The notes below the pieces were generated by a model. It was not told the origin of the DNA. It saw only the letters and a list, made by a program, of their open reading frames with translations, and made no database searches. From Leishmania martiniquensis (Eukaryota; Euglenozoa; Kinetoplastea; Trypanosomatida; Trypanosomatidae), in the NCBI RefSeq assembly GCF_017916325.1, contig NC_090156.1:327001-391000 (forward strand): a stretch of DNA of 64,000 nucleotides, in the 5' to 3' direction. The position numbers were made by a program, and so were the translations under genes. Each line of letters opens with the position of its first letter. The stretch's first letter is position 1. Shown one piece after another: positions 38,854 through 49,038 of the stretch.

Positions 38854-40653
38854 TGATGGCGTCTGGCCTTGCTTAAGCGACGTGAGTCGTTGAAGAGAGA
38901 GGGATGGCGCGTCACATGTAACCTCATCCCGCGACGCTCATTACCGGCCATACTCTGCACGCGTGCTTAAGCGTGTGCGAACGTGCACTCTGCCCTGCAC
39001 CCCTTCTCCTTCCCTCTTTACTCACCCCCACCGCTGTTTTTACCGGTCAGCCTCGGCTGTGAGGGGCTGCCGCGCCTCCTTTGAGGGGGAGGGAGGGGAG
39101 GAGGTGTGAATGCATGTGCACGAAAGAAGGGCGCGACAAGCGATGCGCGACGCCTTGAGCGCTTCCTGCTCTCTACACGCTTAGTCCTCCCCCGTGATTG
39201 GGGACACCTCGGGGGCGTACAGCCCCTCTGTCGGGGCAGGGCAGCCCGAGCGCTGCGTTGCTGCTGATATCGGCGGTGCGGCTCTGGATGGCGTTGCAGC
39301 AGGGCGGCCCACACTTCACAGGCTTGCGCCGTACATATAATGGACAAGGTGTCAGCGAGACTCCATCTTGTATCTCTTGCGCCCCCCTTACCTACAGGTT
39401 TGGGCTGCTCGGTGAACTCCACGAGGTGCAACAACGGATCATTGGCAGAATAAGAGCGGCTCTGAGGGGGACGTGCGCCGCGACGGTGAGCTGTTGGCTC
39501 GCTCCTGGAGCAATGACCAGGCGCACATAACGGGGCGGGCGTGTTGCTGCGCTGCGTGCCTGCCCGCTGCCTCGGCGCTGAGGCCTGTGATAGGCCCATC
39601 ACAGAAAGGTCCAGAACCACTGCGTCGTGCGGTACATGGCAGTGCATGCGCTCGTGTAGAAGCGCGCCTGGTTATTCTCATTCCCTCTGTCCCGGTCTAC
39701 GTCGATTTGACTGCAACCGCGCTCGTCTCGGTGCGTTTTTATTTTTGTGTGTGCGTCTGTCTCTCTCTCTTTCTCTCACTCTCTGCGTGTCGCGGCTCCT
39801 CGATGCGCTTCTTCTCCGTTTCCATTCTTCTCCATCCGCCTACTCAGACGTTATATCGAGCGGCGAAAGCGGTCCGCGCAAACATACTCAGGAACGGTGC
39901 GCATGGCGGGTGTGGGTGCGCCCACCTGCCCTCCGCCTCTTCTTTTGACCCTCGAGTGTATCAGGAAGCCTCCGTGCAGGTGTGTGTGTGTCGCGGTGTT
40001 TCGTCGAGAACCGACGCGCTGGTGCACAGGCGTGCATGCGTAGAGAAAAGATTAAGCGGTGCCGCCACCCTTGCCCCACTACCCTCTTTCGTCTCTCTAT
40101 CCTTCCTTGTCAGCCGCACTCCCTCCCCTCTCACACACACACACACACATGCGCTTGTGCAACAATGCACTGCAGTCTCACAGCGGATGCATCGCCAACA
40201 GCGAAAAAAAAGGCAAACACAGAGCTCAGAGCAGACAGACATGTTCGGAAGGAAAGGCACAGAGACTGATCGCTTCTCTCAGGGGCAGTAATGCACCTCC
40301 TCTCTACTGTACGATATCACGGCTTATATGCTGCGTGGTATTTACCCCCCCGCCCCTTCACCTTGCCTGCCCTCTCCCGTCTCACCATAGCTCTCAGCGT
40401 CTCAGCTGTTACCGCTCTGCCATGCACCTCTCACTCACCCTTTCTATCTTCTTCGAATCTCTTCCTTTGTCAGCGCCCCGGTCTGTGCATGCGCATACAC
40501 GCACGCCCTTACCTGTCACACCAACAATTCACCAGGCGCTTTGAAAGCTACTCCCCGCCCTTCCTGCTGTGTGTGTGTTTTTTTTTTCTGGGGGGGGCGC
40601 ATGGCCTTTACGACACGCATCGAAGAACAGCACGAAAGGCCCATCAGCGCTAG
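38854..40653 (+). other. 1.8-kb intergenic region
   Basis: No gene is supported. Contains a C/T tract (about 39748-39785), a CA microsatellite (40132-40149), further C/T tracts at 40350-40480 and a T run followed by G run (about 40577-40598). Open frames such as 39473-40291 have no coding character. Confidence 0.5.
40132..40149. repeat. (CA)n microsatellite
   Basis: Nine CA units after a C/T tract. Confidence 0.9.
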
Positions 40654-42570
40654 ATGCTGCGGGTGCTGCTCTCGTCGTGCTTGTTGTGTCGCCTGCGCGG
40701 CGCCGCCGGGGCCTCTTCAGGTATTAAGAACACCATCGCTGCCGTCGCTTCTTCGCTGGCGCCACCCGGTGGAGGGGAGTCCTTTCTCGCCTCCGTGGTC
40801 TCCGCGCAGCGGCTCTGCCATATAAGCGCCGGCAGCATCCACCACGCTTCCAGCTGTGCATCTCCTCACTCCACGCCGTCTCTGTCCTCCAACTCACCAG
40901 CTGTCTCCGTAGAGGCAGCCGCATTAACCAACATCGCCACTTCGGGAGGTCATTGTGGCGGCATGTGCCTGACTGCACACGGTGTCTCCATCGCCTCCCT
41001 CCGCGCTGCCTCTAGCGGCATCTGCAGCGGGGGTGATACCATTCGCGAAGGCGACCGCGTCACCGTGAGGGCTCGCGTAGAGCGCATGCGCGGCCGCGGC
41101 AAGCTGGCCTTTCTCCACCTTCGTCAGCCGCCGCTGGAGTCCGTGCAGGCGGTGTGTGAGGGAGGGGAGTTGGTGAAGAAGGCGAAGAGTCTTACACCGG
41201 AGTCGATCGTCGATGTCACGGGCATCCTGCGCCGCACGACCACCCCGGTGCAGTCGACGACGTGCCGGGACTGGGAGCTGCAGGCGATGGCGCTGCAAGT
41301 CGTCAGCCGGGCGGCCGCCCCGCTGCCGTTTCCGTACCGCGACACGAACGCGAAGCTGGACACGCGCCTCAATCACCGCGTCATGGACCTCCGCACCGAG
41401 CAAATGGTTGCGACGCTGCGGCTTGTGTCAGCGCTGCAGCAGAGCTTCCGCAGCGAGCTTCTCGCGCGCGGTTTCCTCGAGGTGCACACGCCAAAGCTAC
41501 TCGGGGCCACATCGGAGGGCGGCAGCGACGTATTCCGGGTGGACTATTTTGGGCGCAAGGCATTCCTCGCTCAGTCCCCGCAGCTATACAAGCAGATGGT
41601 GTTGATGGGTGACGCCATGCGAGTGTTTGAGGTCGGGCCAGTGTTTCGCGCTGAGAATAGTCTGACGCACCGGCACTTGACAGAGTTCGTTGGTCTTGAT
41701 GGCGAGATGGTGATCAAAGAGAGTCACACGGAGGTGCTCGACGTGCTGGAGTCTGTCACGTGCGCCATTCTGGCGCAGCTCGCGCAGACGCATGGCAACC
41801 TTATCGATACGATTTGGAGGCAACAGCAGCAGCAATGGGCAGAGCAGGAGAGCGGCGACGGCGATTCACGACCTGTCCCCGCTGCGGAGCCACGTTGCCG
41901 TCGTCGTGACGCGCTGCGTGATGTGTGCTGCGAGGTGGCGCTGGCGCGGATCGAGTCCTTAGGAATCACCACAGACGCTTCCTCGACGGCGCGGACTCCA
42001 TTCAGAATTGCCACGCGAGTCGATCCATACCGCGCGCGCGTGGGCGGCGATGGCAGCGGGTGCCGTGTGCTGCGCATGAGCTTTGCCAACGCGGCGCAAC
42101 TGCTGGCGGACTGCGGAGGCTCAGAGGTGATGGCCGGCTGCGCCCTGCCTTTGGAGGACTTCACGCTGCCTCAGGAGCGCCGTCTTGGCGAACTCATTAG
42201 GCATCGCTACGGGGTGGACCTTTACGTGGTCGACGGCTTCCCCTCCTCCGCTCGACCCTTTTACACGATGCCGGCCGACCCCTCAACACCGGAAGGGCCG
42301 ACGCGGAGCTACGACATGTACCTGCGCGGGGAGGAGATCTGCAGCGGCGCGCAGCGCATTCATCAGGTTGAGCTGCTAGAGCAGCGGCTGCTGGCGAAAA
42401 AAATGGATAGGGCGAGCGTGAAGGACTACGTCGACTCTTTCCGTTACGGCGCGTGGCCACACGGCGGTTTTGGTCTGGGCCTCGAGCGCCTTGCCCTCTT
42501 CTTTCTCGGCCTCAGCGACATTCGGCAGGTGTCGCTCTTCCCACGCGACCCGAAGCGGATCAGCCCATGA
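40654..42570 (+). CDS. Aspartyl-tRNA synthetase, probably the mitochondrial paralogue
   Basis: 638 residues; class IIb synthetase. An OB-fold anticodon-binding domain starts near residue 130. The catalytic domain has motif 1 (FLEVHTPKLL), the ASEGG-like ATSEGGSDVF, QSPQLYKQ, motif 2 (GPVFRAENSLTHRHLTEF, about 328-345), RGEEICSGAQRIH and motif 3 (GLGLERLALFFLGL, about 607-620), ending FPRDPKRISP. These are the signatures of eukaryotic-type AspRS. The N-terminal 120 residues are an extension that begins MLRVLLSSCLLCRLRGAAGA and has no acidic residue for the first 40, like a mitochondrial presequence. T. brucei is known to have two AspRS enzymes, one cytosolic and one mitochondrial; this appears to be the latter. 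A low-complexity Q/E/R-rich insert lies near 385-420. The 3' UTR begins with a strong G-quadruplex motif. Confidence 0.9.
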   Translation: MLRVLLSSCLLCRLRGAAGASSGIKNTIAAVASSLAPPGGGESFLASVVSAQRLCHISAGSIHHASSCASPHSTPSLSSNSPAVSVEAAALTNIATSGGHCGGMCLTAHGVSIASLRAASSGICSGGDTIREGDRVTVRARVERMRGRGKLAFLHLRQPPLESVQAVCEGGELVKKAKSLTPESIVDVTGILRRTTTPVQSTTCRDWELQAMALQVVSRAAAPLPFPYRDTNAKLDTRLNHRVMDLRTEQMVATLRLVSALQQSFRSELLARGFLEVHTPKLLGATSEGGSDVFRVDYFGRKAFLAQSPQLYKQMVLMGDAMRVFEVGPVFRAENSLTHRHLTEFVGLDGEMVIKESHTEVLDVLESVTCAILAQLAQTHGNLIDTIWRQQQQQWAEQESGDGDSRPVPAAEPRCRRRDALRDVCCEVALARIESLGITTDASSTARTPFRIATRVDPYRARVGGDGSGCRVLRMSFANAAQLLADCGGSEVMAGCALPLEDFTLPQERRLGELIRHRYGVDLYVVDGFPSSARPFYTMPADPSTPEGPTRSYDMYLRGEEICSGAQRIHQVELLEQRLLAKKMDRASVKDYVDSFRYGAWPHGGFGLGLERLALFFLGLSDIRQVSLFPRDPKRISP

Positions 42571-43529
42571 GGCAAAACTCCCTCCCCGTCTCCCTCTGCT
42601 CCTTCTGCAGGAGACGGGGGGGGGCGGGCGGGCGGGTGGGTGGGTGGGACTGACGCGATGTGTGACCAACTCTGTGCTTTCTGAGATTCCCCACTAATGC
42701 TCGTCTCGCACACGCACACAGACAGCCTCAGCGGCGGAAAGGGCAAGGGCGGTGCCGATGCCTGCGATCGCACAAACTGCGTGTGTGTGTGGGCCTCGGC
42801 ACCTCCTCTCTCTGCTAACCTCATCCATCGCCCCCCCTTCCCCCTCACACACACACACACACGCATACATCCACGTACGAGTATCTTCCACATCATCATA
42901 ATGGACAGCGTCAACATCGACGGCAACATGCGGACCACAGCCAAGCCTCCCCTTTTCATGACCACATGAAGCCAAGCGAGTTGGCAAGCGTCGCTGGCAA
43001 GCGTGGAGGTGAGGTGAGGACGAGAGAGGGGGGCGGGTACTCTATTCCCATCACTCCCACCCTATCATCAAGTGCTGTGAGGAGCGCGTACCGGCTAGTG
43101 GATGATCGCTGTACGCGCCGTGTTGTGCTTGCTTGAGCCGCGCGGGCGAGACCGAGGGCAAAATGGGCGAGAGAGGGGGGCATGGCTGGTCTTCTTTCCA
43201 GCTCCTGCTGCAGCGATCGGCCTGCTGCATGAACGCTGATAGGCCTCTTCTCGAACTTTTAGTGGTCGCCCTCCTCCCCTTCTCTGCGCGATGCACACCA
43301 CGCCGTGCTGATGTAGTGGCCGCCACGCCAAACTGCCTCTGTTTCTTCCCCAACGCTGCCGATGACGACTTCTCGATTGCCTCCTCCTCCCTTCTCCGTG
43401 ACTGCATGCTGTTTCTCTGTCGTGCCGGCCTCTTGGTGTGCGCACGTCTTCCACAGAGGGTGTCGTGGTGGGCGTCCTTCGACCGTGGGAGACGCCCATT
43501 CGCGCCCAGCCACTAACGCACATGCATCG
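42571..43529 (+). other. Intergenic region with G-quadruplex motif and CA repeat
   Basis: No gene is supported. Contains the G-rich element at 42616-42648 and a CA run (42846-42862). C/T-rich stretches around 43330-43410 lead to AG at 43455-43456, a candidate acceptor for the next gene. Confidence 0.5.
42616..42648 (+). promoter_or_regulatory. Extreme G-quadruplex motif in the AspRS 3' UTR
   Basis: Nine G, then six GGG tracts, each separated by a single C or T: at least seven G3 tracts with one-base loops within 33 bases. It starts 46 bases after the AspRS stop codon on the sense strand, so it would be in the mRNA. One-base loops give the most stable class of parallel G-quadruplexes. A regulatory role is inference. 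Confidence 0.75.
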
Positions 43530-44789
43530 ATGCCCAATTTTTGGTTGAAGGTGGCTATGCACCCTGTGAGGCGGTTCCGCCCCTCGGCCTCGTGGGAAAC
43601 GCGGCTTGCGTCTGCCACCCACTGTCATCGTCTGTGGCACTGCTGCGCGGCAGGCTGCATGTGCGCGCGAACCGCCTCAGCGCCAGCAGCGCATGGCGCT
43701 CATCCCTGCCCGGCAGGCTCTCCTTGCTCTGCAGGGATATCCTGTAGTCACCATTGCCCAACAGCAGCTGTTCTTGTTGACGCCGGCGGCAGCGCGCTCG
43801 TCACGCTGCCTTACTGCATTACAGATGTGCAAGAGAAGGTACGCGCGCATCTGCGGCTGCTGCTCATTCAGCGCCTTGTTACTCCCCTGGCTACCGGTTC
43901 TCTGGCCGAGATATTTGGCGAGTGCGACAGCGAGGGCGGCGGTGGCACGTATGCAGACCGAAGCGGCGACAATGCGGCCTTGGCGTCCGCCTTTGCCAAC
44001 AACGTCACCCGATCGCCAAGCACTCTACGCTACCTCGCCTTCTCGCAGGAGCGCCCGCTACTCCGTCATCCAAGCTGGGCACCGCTGTGGGCACCGAGCC
44101 TGTCGTCCAGCATACGCTCTCCTGCGCCATGCGCCTCGCCTCCAAAGCCGCAGGCTACGACACACGCTGGCGCCAAGCAACCTGACGAGGCGGTGGCCGA
44201 GGCCCTCACTGTTGAAGTCACCCGTGTGGAAAATGAGGCTTTGGAGGCACTTGTGCGACCCTGCCTCGGGGAGGTGGCGCCTCTGCTGGGCCGCAACGCG
44301 CGTGGGTCTTTTCTCGCCGTTGCGGTGACCGCCATGCGCACGACGTTGGCGACAGGTTCACCCTCCACCAGAGCTGCGACGCCATCTGCCACACCCCTCG
44401 TGCCATCGCGCTCGCTGCTGTCGTCGCTGCCCGTGGTCACCTACTGGGAGCGCTGCCGCGTCGATTCCTTCGTTCCGTCTTACGTGCAGGTGCAGGCCGC
44501 TGTCCGCCATCTGCTCTCCCGGCGGCGACCAGCAGCAGGCGTGACAGCGCCCGCCGCGTTTGCGTGGGCGCCTCAGCGACCGCCGGTGCGCCCCTTGGCG
44601 CTTGTCGCGGTGGTCGTGCCCGACCACTTGACGGAGCTCTACTTGGAATTCGTCGACATGCTGGAGCGAGAGGTCGGGCAACCGTTACACCATCAGCACT
44701 CGCAGCAGCACGGCGCCGCAGGTGGAGACCCGGTTCACCTCCTCCTCTTCAACAGCAGGGGACTGATACGAGAGTGCACGACGGTGTAG
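43530..44789 (+). CDS. Hypothetical protein, possibly mitochondrial
   Basis: 419 residues from the first ATG after the candidate acceptor (43455-43456); the frame is open back to an ATG at 43362, which lies before that acceptor. A further in-frame ATG is at 43557. The N-terminus (MHPVRRFRPSASWETRLAS from 43557) is basic and could be a mitochondrial presequence. The best-conserved-looking parts are VLVDAGGSALVTLPYCITDV, then QEKVRAHLRLLLIQRLV, and the C-terminal ALVAVVVPDHLTELYLEFVD and VHLLLFNSRGL. No family is recognised. Between about 43620 and 43745 this frame gives an odd Cys/His/Pro/Ala-rich stretch while another frame reads more naturally, so a local frame error is possible. Confidence 0.55.
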   Translation: MPNFWLKVAMHPVRRFRPSASWETRLASATHCHRLWHCCAAGCMCARTASAPAAHGAHPCPAGSPCSAGISCSHHCPTAAVLVDAGGSALVTLPYCITDVQEKVRAHLRLLLIQRLVTPLATGSLAEIFGECDSEGGGGTYADRSGDNAALASAFANNVTRSPSTLRYLAFSQERPLLRHPSWAPLWAPSLSSSIRSPAPCASPPKPQATTHAGAKQPDEAVAEALTVEVTRVENEALEALVRPCLGEVAPLLGRNARGSFLAVAVTAMRTTLATGSPSTRAATPSATPLVPSRSLLSSLPVVTYWERCRVDSFVPSYVQVQAAVRHLLSRRRPAAGVTAPAAFAWAPQRPPVRPLALVAVVVPDHLTELYLEFVDMLEREVGQPLHHQHSQQHGAAGGDPVHLLLFNSRGLIRECTTV

Positions 44790-44867
44790 TGGTCTCAGTG
44801 GGAGGGCTGCACGGCCCACTGACCGTTTCGCTTCGCTCATTCGCCATTGACTTTTCGCCGTATCGGT

Positions 44868-44893
44868 CACACACACACACACACACACACACA
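44868..44893. repeat. (CA)n microsatellite
   Basis: Thirteen CA units, 79 bases after the upstream stop codon. Confidence 0.95.
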
Positions 44894-45361
44894 GCTCTTC
44901 CGGCGATTATCGGTGGGGCTGCTCTCTTCAGCTGCGAACCGGGCCTTTGTTACGCTCACTCTTCTTGTTGAGCTCGTCCCCCCTCCCCGGCATGCTGTGC
45001 GCATGCGGGCAACGGTGCGCCTCTCATCTTGCGCGCTTGCTTGGGCCTGTGAGCGCATGTTCACCGAGGCTTTCGTGTGCTTAACGGTTGGCGAAGGGAC
45101 TGAGGCTGCAGCGCGACGCCTTCACATCGATGCGCGCCCCGCTTCTACGGTTCTTGTTTTTCTGGACCATGGCCGGCTGCCACACGGGCCTGCAGACACT
45201 GTGCCATGCGTTTCACGTGCTTTCACGGATATCGCCATCGCAGCACTCGCGTCACCTTCGGCTAAGCCTCCCTATTCTCCCGCTCCTCTTCTCCGAGTGT
45301 CTACATGCACCCGAACCTGCATGCGCGTGTGCAAAGGCCACACCCTTCCCCCGTTCCCTAC

Positions 45362-45363
45362 AG
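45362..45363 (+). promoter_or_regulatory. Spliced-leader acceptor AG deciding the start at 45380
   Basis: CACCCTTCCCCCGTTCCCTAC runs into AG, and ATG 45380 follows after 16 bases. The earlier in-frame ATG at 45305 lies upstream of this site. Confidence 0.6.
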
Positions 45364-45379
45364 GGAGCCGTCGACGCGT

Positions 45380-46684
45380 ATGACGGCGCAGCTAGGCTGC
45401 ACGCTGCACATCGCCGTTGATGCAGATCTCTCTACTAGCTTTGACAGCCTTCTCTGCCCGCCCTACGCAGGCCCCAGCCGTGATGATGGGTCCTCTACGG
45501 CTCCATCGGTGACACACATGGCGTTGCCTCCGAGCCTCCCACCTCGTACGTGCGTGCGGGGCGTGCGCAAGGTGAATGCCGTCTCGCAGACGGTGGTGCT
45601 GCGTCTGGGGCCCGGCGCCCCGCACGCCGACAGCAGTGGCCCACGCACACCTGCATTGGCGTCTTCAGCGTTGGCAGCAAACACTTACGTGGTAGTGGTG
45701 CTCGATGCACAGCAGGTGCCACAGATGTTGTCGGCCGCGACAGCGCGACGGTGCCCGCCGCACGTGAGTGGCGCAGGACCACTTGGCTGGTACCTTGACG
45801 CTGTGGTTGCAGGCGTTCGAAACGCTCATGAAGAGGAAGACGAGACTTGCGCCAGCGACGCTGCATCGGCCTTGACGGAAGGGGACGTGCAAGGCTCGAG
45901 CGCCGACCAGCCGTGTGCCACCACACATGCGCTCCCAGGGTGGCGCAGCGGCGCTGATGGCGGGGTCGTGCACGTGTCGCTGATTGTCGTGCCGAATGCC
46001 ACCGCAGCGTTGAGTGGGCAGAGCAGCGCGAACGTGAACGTGACCGGGGCCGAGGCTGCCTCTCTTTTCAGCGCTGCTGTCTCATGGAGCGCTGCACGGC
46101 GAGCGATATTGGAGATCGTCGATGCGGAGAGGCCGTTCGCAGATCGCTGCATGGGTGATGCGAAGGCACGCAAGCGGTCGGGCGTTGCGCCTGTGGAACT
46201 CGACATGTGCGCCACCGCCGCAAACGTCCAGCAGGCAGCATACATGATCGCTGCGCTAGGCAACAAGCTGCTGAAGGTGTGGCACACCTCCGCTGCTGCG
46301 GCTAGCTCTTCGCCTCTGTCTGCTAGCGATGCAGCAGAGGCAAGGATGGCGGATACAGCTGACGTGCGACCCGACACACAGCGCAAAGTCATCCCCAGTG
46401 ACTTTCACGCTCTGTACACCTGCATGCTCACTGAGGTGTCTTCCTTTTCTGAGCGCAAGACGATGGCGGCGGTGGCCGCCTTCCCCACCATGTGCCACCT
46501 CTTAGAATATGTGGACGGTATCGCGCCGCCCGCGCCTGCTGCTGGGGATGGCAGCGGTTGTGACGGCAGGGCGGCCGCGCAAGTGCCGGGTGCCGTGTAC
46601 AGCACGAACTATGGTGAGCATCGCTCGTGGAACGTGTTGAATAACGCCATCATCGAGGCCCTGACGACAGAGTATGAGCGTTAG
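45380..46684 (+). CDS. Hypothetical protein, possible EME1/FAAP24-like ERCC4-fold plus helix-hairpin-helix protein
   Basis: 434 residues from the ATG after the acceptor at 45362-45363. Hydrophobic strands such as TLHIAVDADL, YVVVVLDAQQV and VVHVSLIVVPN alternate with Ala/Ser-rich loops, compatible with an ERCC4-type nuclease-like fold. Near the C-terminus FHALYTCMLTEV (about 341) followed by SFSERKTMAAVAAFPTMCHLL (about 351-371) resembles the helix-hairpin-helix of XPF/MUS81 partners, where the pattern is V-S-x2-K-A-x2-V-A-x2-Y-P-T. The closing segment WNVLNNAIIEALTTEY would be the last helix. No ERKxxxD nuclease motif is visible, as expected for a non-catalytic EME1-type subunit. The gene could equally be an unrelated trypanosomatid protein; the assignment is weak. 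Confidence 0.5.
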   Translation: MTAQLGCTLHIAVDADLSTSFDSLLCPPYAGPSRDDGSSTAPSVTHMALPPSLPPRTCVRGVRKVNAVSQTVVLRLGPGAPHADSSGPRTPALASSALAANTYVVVVLDAQQVPQMLSAATARRCPPHVSGAGPLGWYLDAVVAGVRNAHEEEDETCASDAASALTEGDVQGSSADQPCATTHALPGWRSGADGGVVHVSLIVVPNATAALSGQSSANVNVTGAEAASLFSAAVSWSAARRAILEIVDAERPFADRCMGDAKARKRSGVAPVELDMCATAANVQQAAYMIAALGNKLLKVWHTSAAAASSSPLSASDAAEARMADTADVRPDTQRKVIPSDFHALYTCMLTEVSSFSERKTMAAVAAFPTMCHLLEYVDGIAPPAPAAGDGSGCDGRAAAQVPGAVYSTNYGEHRSWNVLNNAIIEALTTEYER

Positions 46685-47385
46685 TGCTGCGCCAGCGCCA
46701 GGCTCGTGTGGTGGGGGGCAGAGGGACGTTTGGAGGGTGTGGGGGTGGGGAGACGGTGCCGCTGCCGCGCGCTCTCTCCTTCCCACCCTCCACACACACA
46801 GGTACGTAAAGAGTAGCCACCGGCTACATCGACGTTGACAGCAGCGACGATCACGATGGAAGGGGGGAGGTTAAGTGCGTCGGCACTTTCTTTCGACACG
46901 CCTACTGATCGGGCGAGTATGCGCGCCAGGGTCTCACAGGAGGAGAGGTGCCGCCATAGCTTCTCCTTTATCGTGGCGAGGCTAACGCGGCATCCTGTAA
47001 ATGTTTAGAAAACGGACTCACTCATGGCGCACGAGGATGGCTGCGCGTGGATGTGTTCTTCCCTCCCGCCTTACCTGCTGCTCCTCCTGCAGCTTTACTC
47101 CGTTCCTCATCCGTCCACTGGATCTGCTCTGACCCCCTCTCCTTGCCTGTGTCGCCATGAAATGCTTACCTGTGTGTGCGTGTGCGTCTGTCTGTTTGTC
47201 AGTGCTCGAGACACTCTGATGCAGCACACAAAAAACAGCGTCGCTTCCCCACGCACACACAGACGTTTCCCCGCCCTTCCCACCCCTTCCCGCACGCACG
47301 CACACACACATACACGCCCTCGCCTCGTCCTTGATTTTCTCCATCAGCGTCGCTGCTCCTCCCTTCTTCGACTTATTTTCTGTCT
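46685..47385 (+). other. Intergenic region
   Basis: No gene is supported. C/T tracts near 46775-46795 and 47330-47380; AG at 47346-47347 (CTCCATCAG) is the likely acceptor for the next gene. Confidence 0.5.
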
Positions 47386-48177
47386 ATGACGGCTGCTGCA
47401 GCTGCGCCCCTGAAGCAGCGCCTTGCTCAGCTGGCGAAGCGCTTTGACGCGATCGACGCGGGCCTGAAGCACTTACGCCAGCAGCTGCACCACGCAGCTC
47501 CTGACGCCCTCTCCACTGGCGTGTTGTCTAGCGATGTAAGCGGCGCTGCCACGGTACCGACTGAATTGTCGGCGCTGCAGCCCGATCCAAGGGACCCACC
47601 GGAAGTGGCGAAGCTACGGCGCCATTGCCTGGAGAGCGGGCTGCATTCCGCGAAGTTTATATGGGTGCCGTCGAACTATTATCAGGAGAACCTGCAATGG
47701 CGGCGCGACGTCCTGCAGGCGCCAAGCGTTCGCCATCTGTGCAAGACGATCTTGCTGGAAAATACACACTGCACGAATAAGGACTGCGCCGACCGCAACA
47801 ACTCACGCTACTACCTCGCCGTGTACCAGTACGTGGATCGCTTCAACTCGGACATGGTCGTACGCGCTCTTCGAGAGCTGAACCCCGGCATCGGGAAAAG
47901 GAAGCTCAATTTTCGGCTGGCGGATCCGGCGGAGGCGGAGCAGCTGACGGGGGTGCGCAGCGGCGCCGTGGCTCCGTTCGGCACCCCTACCCCGATACCG
48001 GTGATCCTGAGCGTCGGCGTAGCAGAGCTGATGCCGCCGTTCTTCTACGTCGGCGGTGGCCACCTGGACTGCAAATGCCGGCTTCATACGGGTGAGTTTA
48101 TTCGGGCGACCGGCGCGATCGTGGCCCCCATCGCCGTGCCGCTAACGGAGGAGGCGCTTGAGCGCATCTCGGACTAA
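47386..48177 (+). CDS. YbaK/ProX-type aminoacyl-tRNA deacylase-like protein
   Basis: 263 residues. Residues about 95-260 fit the YbaK/aminoacyl-tRNA deacylase fold: LCKTILLEN, then RYYLAVYQYVDRFN, then KLNFRLADPAEAEQLTGVRSGAVAPFG (read in pieces; GVRSGAVAPFG is at about 189-199) and PPFFYVGGGHLDCKCRL. The GxxxGxVxPFG segment is the family hallmark. Members hydrolyse wrongly charged tRNAs (for example Ala- or Cys-tRNAPro) in trans. The N-terminal 90 residues include a short helical region (LKQRLAQLAKRFDAIDAGLK), perhaps a coiled coil or partner-binding part. The family lysine could be one of K171, K173 or others in KRKLNF; substrate specificity cannot be read here. The ATG lies 38 bases after the AG at 47346-47347. 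Confidence 0.8.
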   Translation: MTAAAAAPLKQRLAQLAKRFDAIDAGLKHLRQQLHHAAPDALSTGVLSSDVSGAATVPTELSALQPDPRDPPEVAKLRRHCLESGLHSAKFIWVPSNYYQENLQWRRDVLQAPSVRHLCKTILLENTHCTNKDCADRNNSRYYLAVYQYVDRFNSDMVVRALRELNPGIGKRKLNFRLADPAEAEQLTGVRSGAVAPFGTPTPIPVILSVGVAELMPPFFYVGGGHLDCKCRLHTGEFIRATGAIVAPIAVPLTEEALERISD

Positions 48178-49038
48178 CGTGGCCACAGGGCGGTGCGTGT
48201 AGGGACCGCAGTAGGGCGGCGAGGCGAGGCAGCAGCGCTTTCGTCGATGGCTAATGCCACGCCACAGCGTCGTGCTTTGTGGAAGAGAGGTCACAGGTTG
48301 CCTCCTCGCTGAAGCTACCGCCGCCGCGGACTCCTCTACCACGCCCACGGCTGCAGTTCTTTCCCTTGGCCCACACTGATGATGCGGCGACGGGAAGGCA
48401 CATCAGATACAGGGCAGACGTGCAGCGAAACGGGTAAGGTGGACCGGTGGCTGCTGCAACTCCTCGAGATGAGCGGCGGCCTCAACAGCCCCCCCTTCTA
48501 CGCCCCTCTCCTTCGTTTCCGCTCCGCCTCACTGAAACACAACTTCCCTTTCCGTGCATCTGAAAGGTGAAGTTCTGTTCTTGAAGGGCTTGCACCCTAT
48601 TCCCGGGGGGGGAAAGGGCAGAGCCATTGCCCCCTCTCCCCTACCCCCTGCCTACACAGCACAATGTGCGCTTACGCCGACACAGGTGCCAATGCAGAGA
48701 GTGAGGTCCACAGCCCCACACACAAAACAACTCGGCATCCCGCGCGCGCCTTCGCAGGGCTCTTCCCTACGAACAAATTGACGAGCGCAAAGGCTGTTGC
48801 TGCCGCGTGGCGTGGCAGTGCTCGGACGCCGAGTAGCAGCATTGTGCCAACATGCTACCCCTCCTCTTACGCCTTCCTCTCTTCTCCATCTCTGCTCCCC
48901 AACGTGTTCTCGTGCGGACCACCGGCCCACCACCACATACATCATTCCTCTCCCCCTCCTCCCTCCCCGTCCATCATCGTCCCGCAGCTGCATCGCTTTC
49001 CACCACCCCAACCTCCTCTCTCTCTTTCCTCTCCAGCC
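48178..49038 (+). other. Intergenic region upstream of histone H2A
   Basis: No gene is supported. C/T tracts at about 48860-48900 and 48945-49035. Candidate acceptor AGs are 48986-48987 (51-base 5' UTR) and 49035-49036 (2-base 5' UTR). Confidence 0.5.

Larger units (their letters stand above)
44790..45379 (+). other. Intergenic region
   Basis: Holds the CA microsatellite 44868-44893 and the acceptor at 45362-45363. Nothing else is recognised. Confidence 0.5.

Noticed and set aside
39473..40291. 272-codon + frame in the gap before AspRS
   Set aside because: Crosses CT and CA simple repeats, no ATG with a suitable acceptor, no conserved-looking block.
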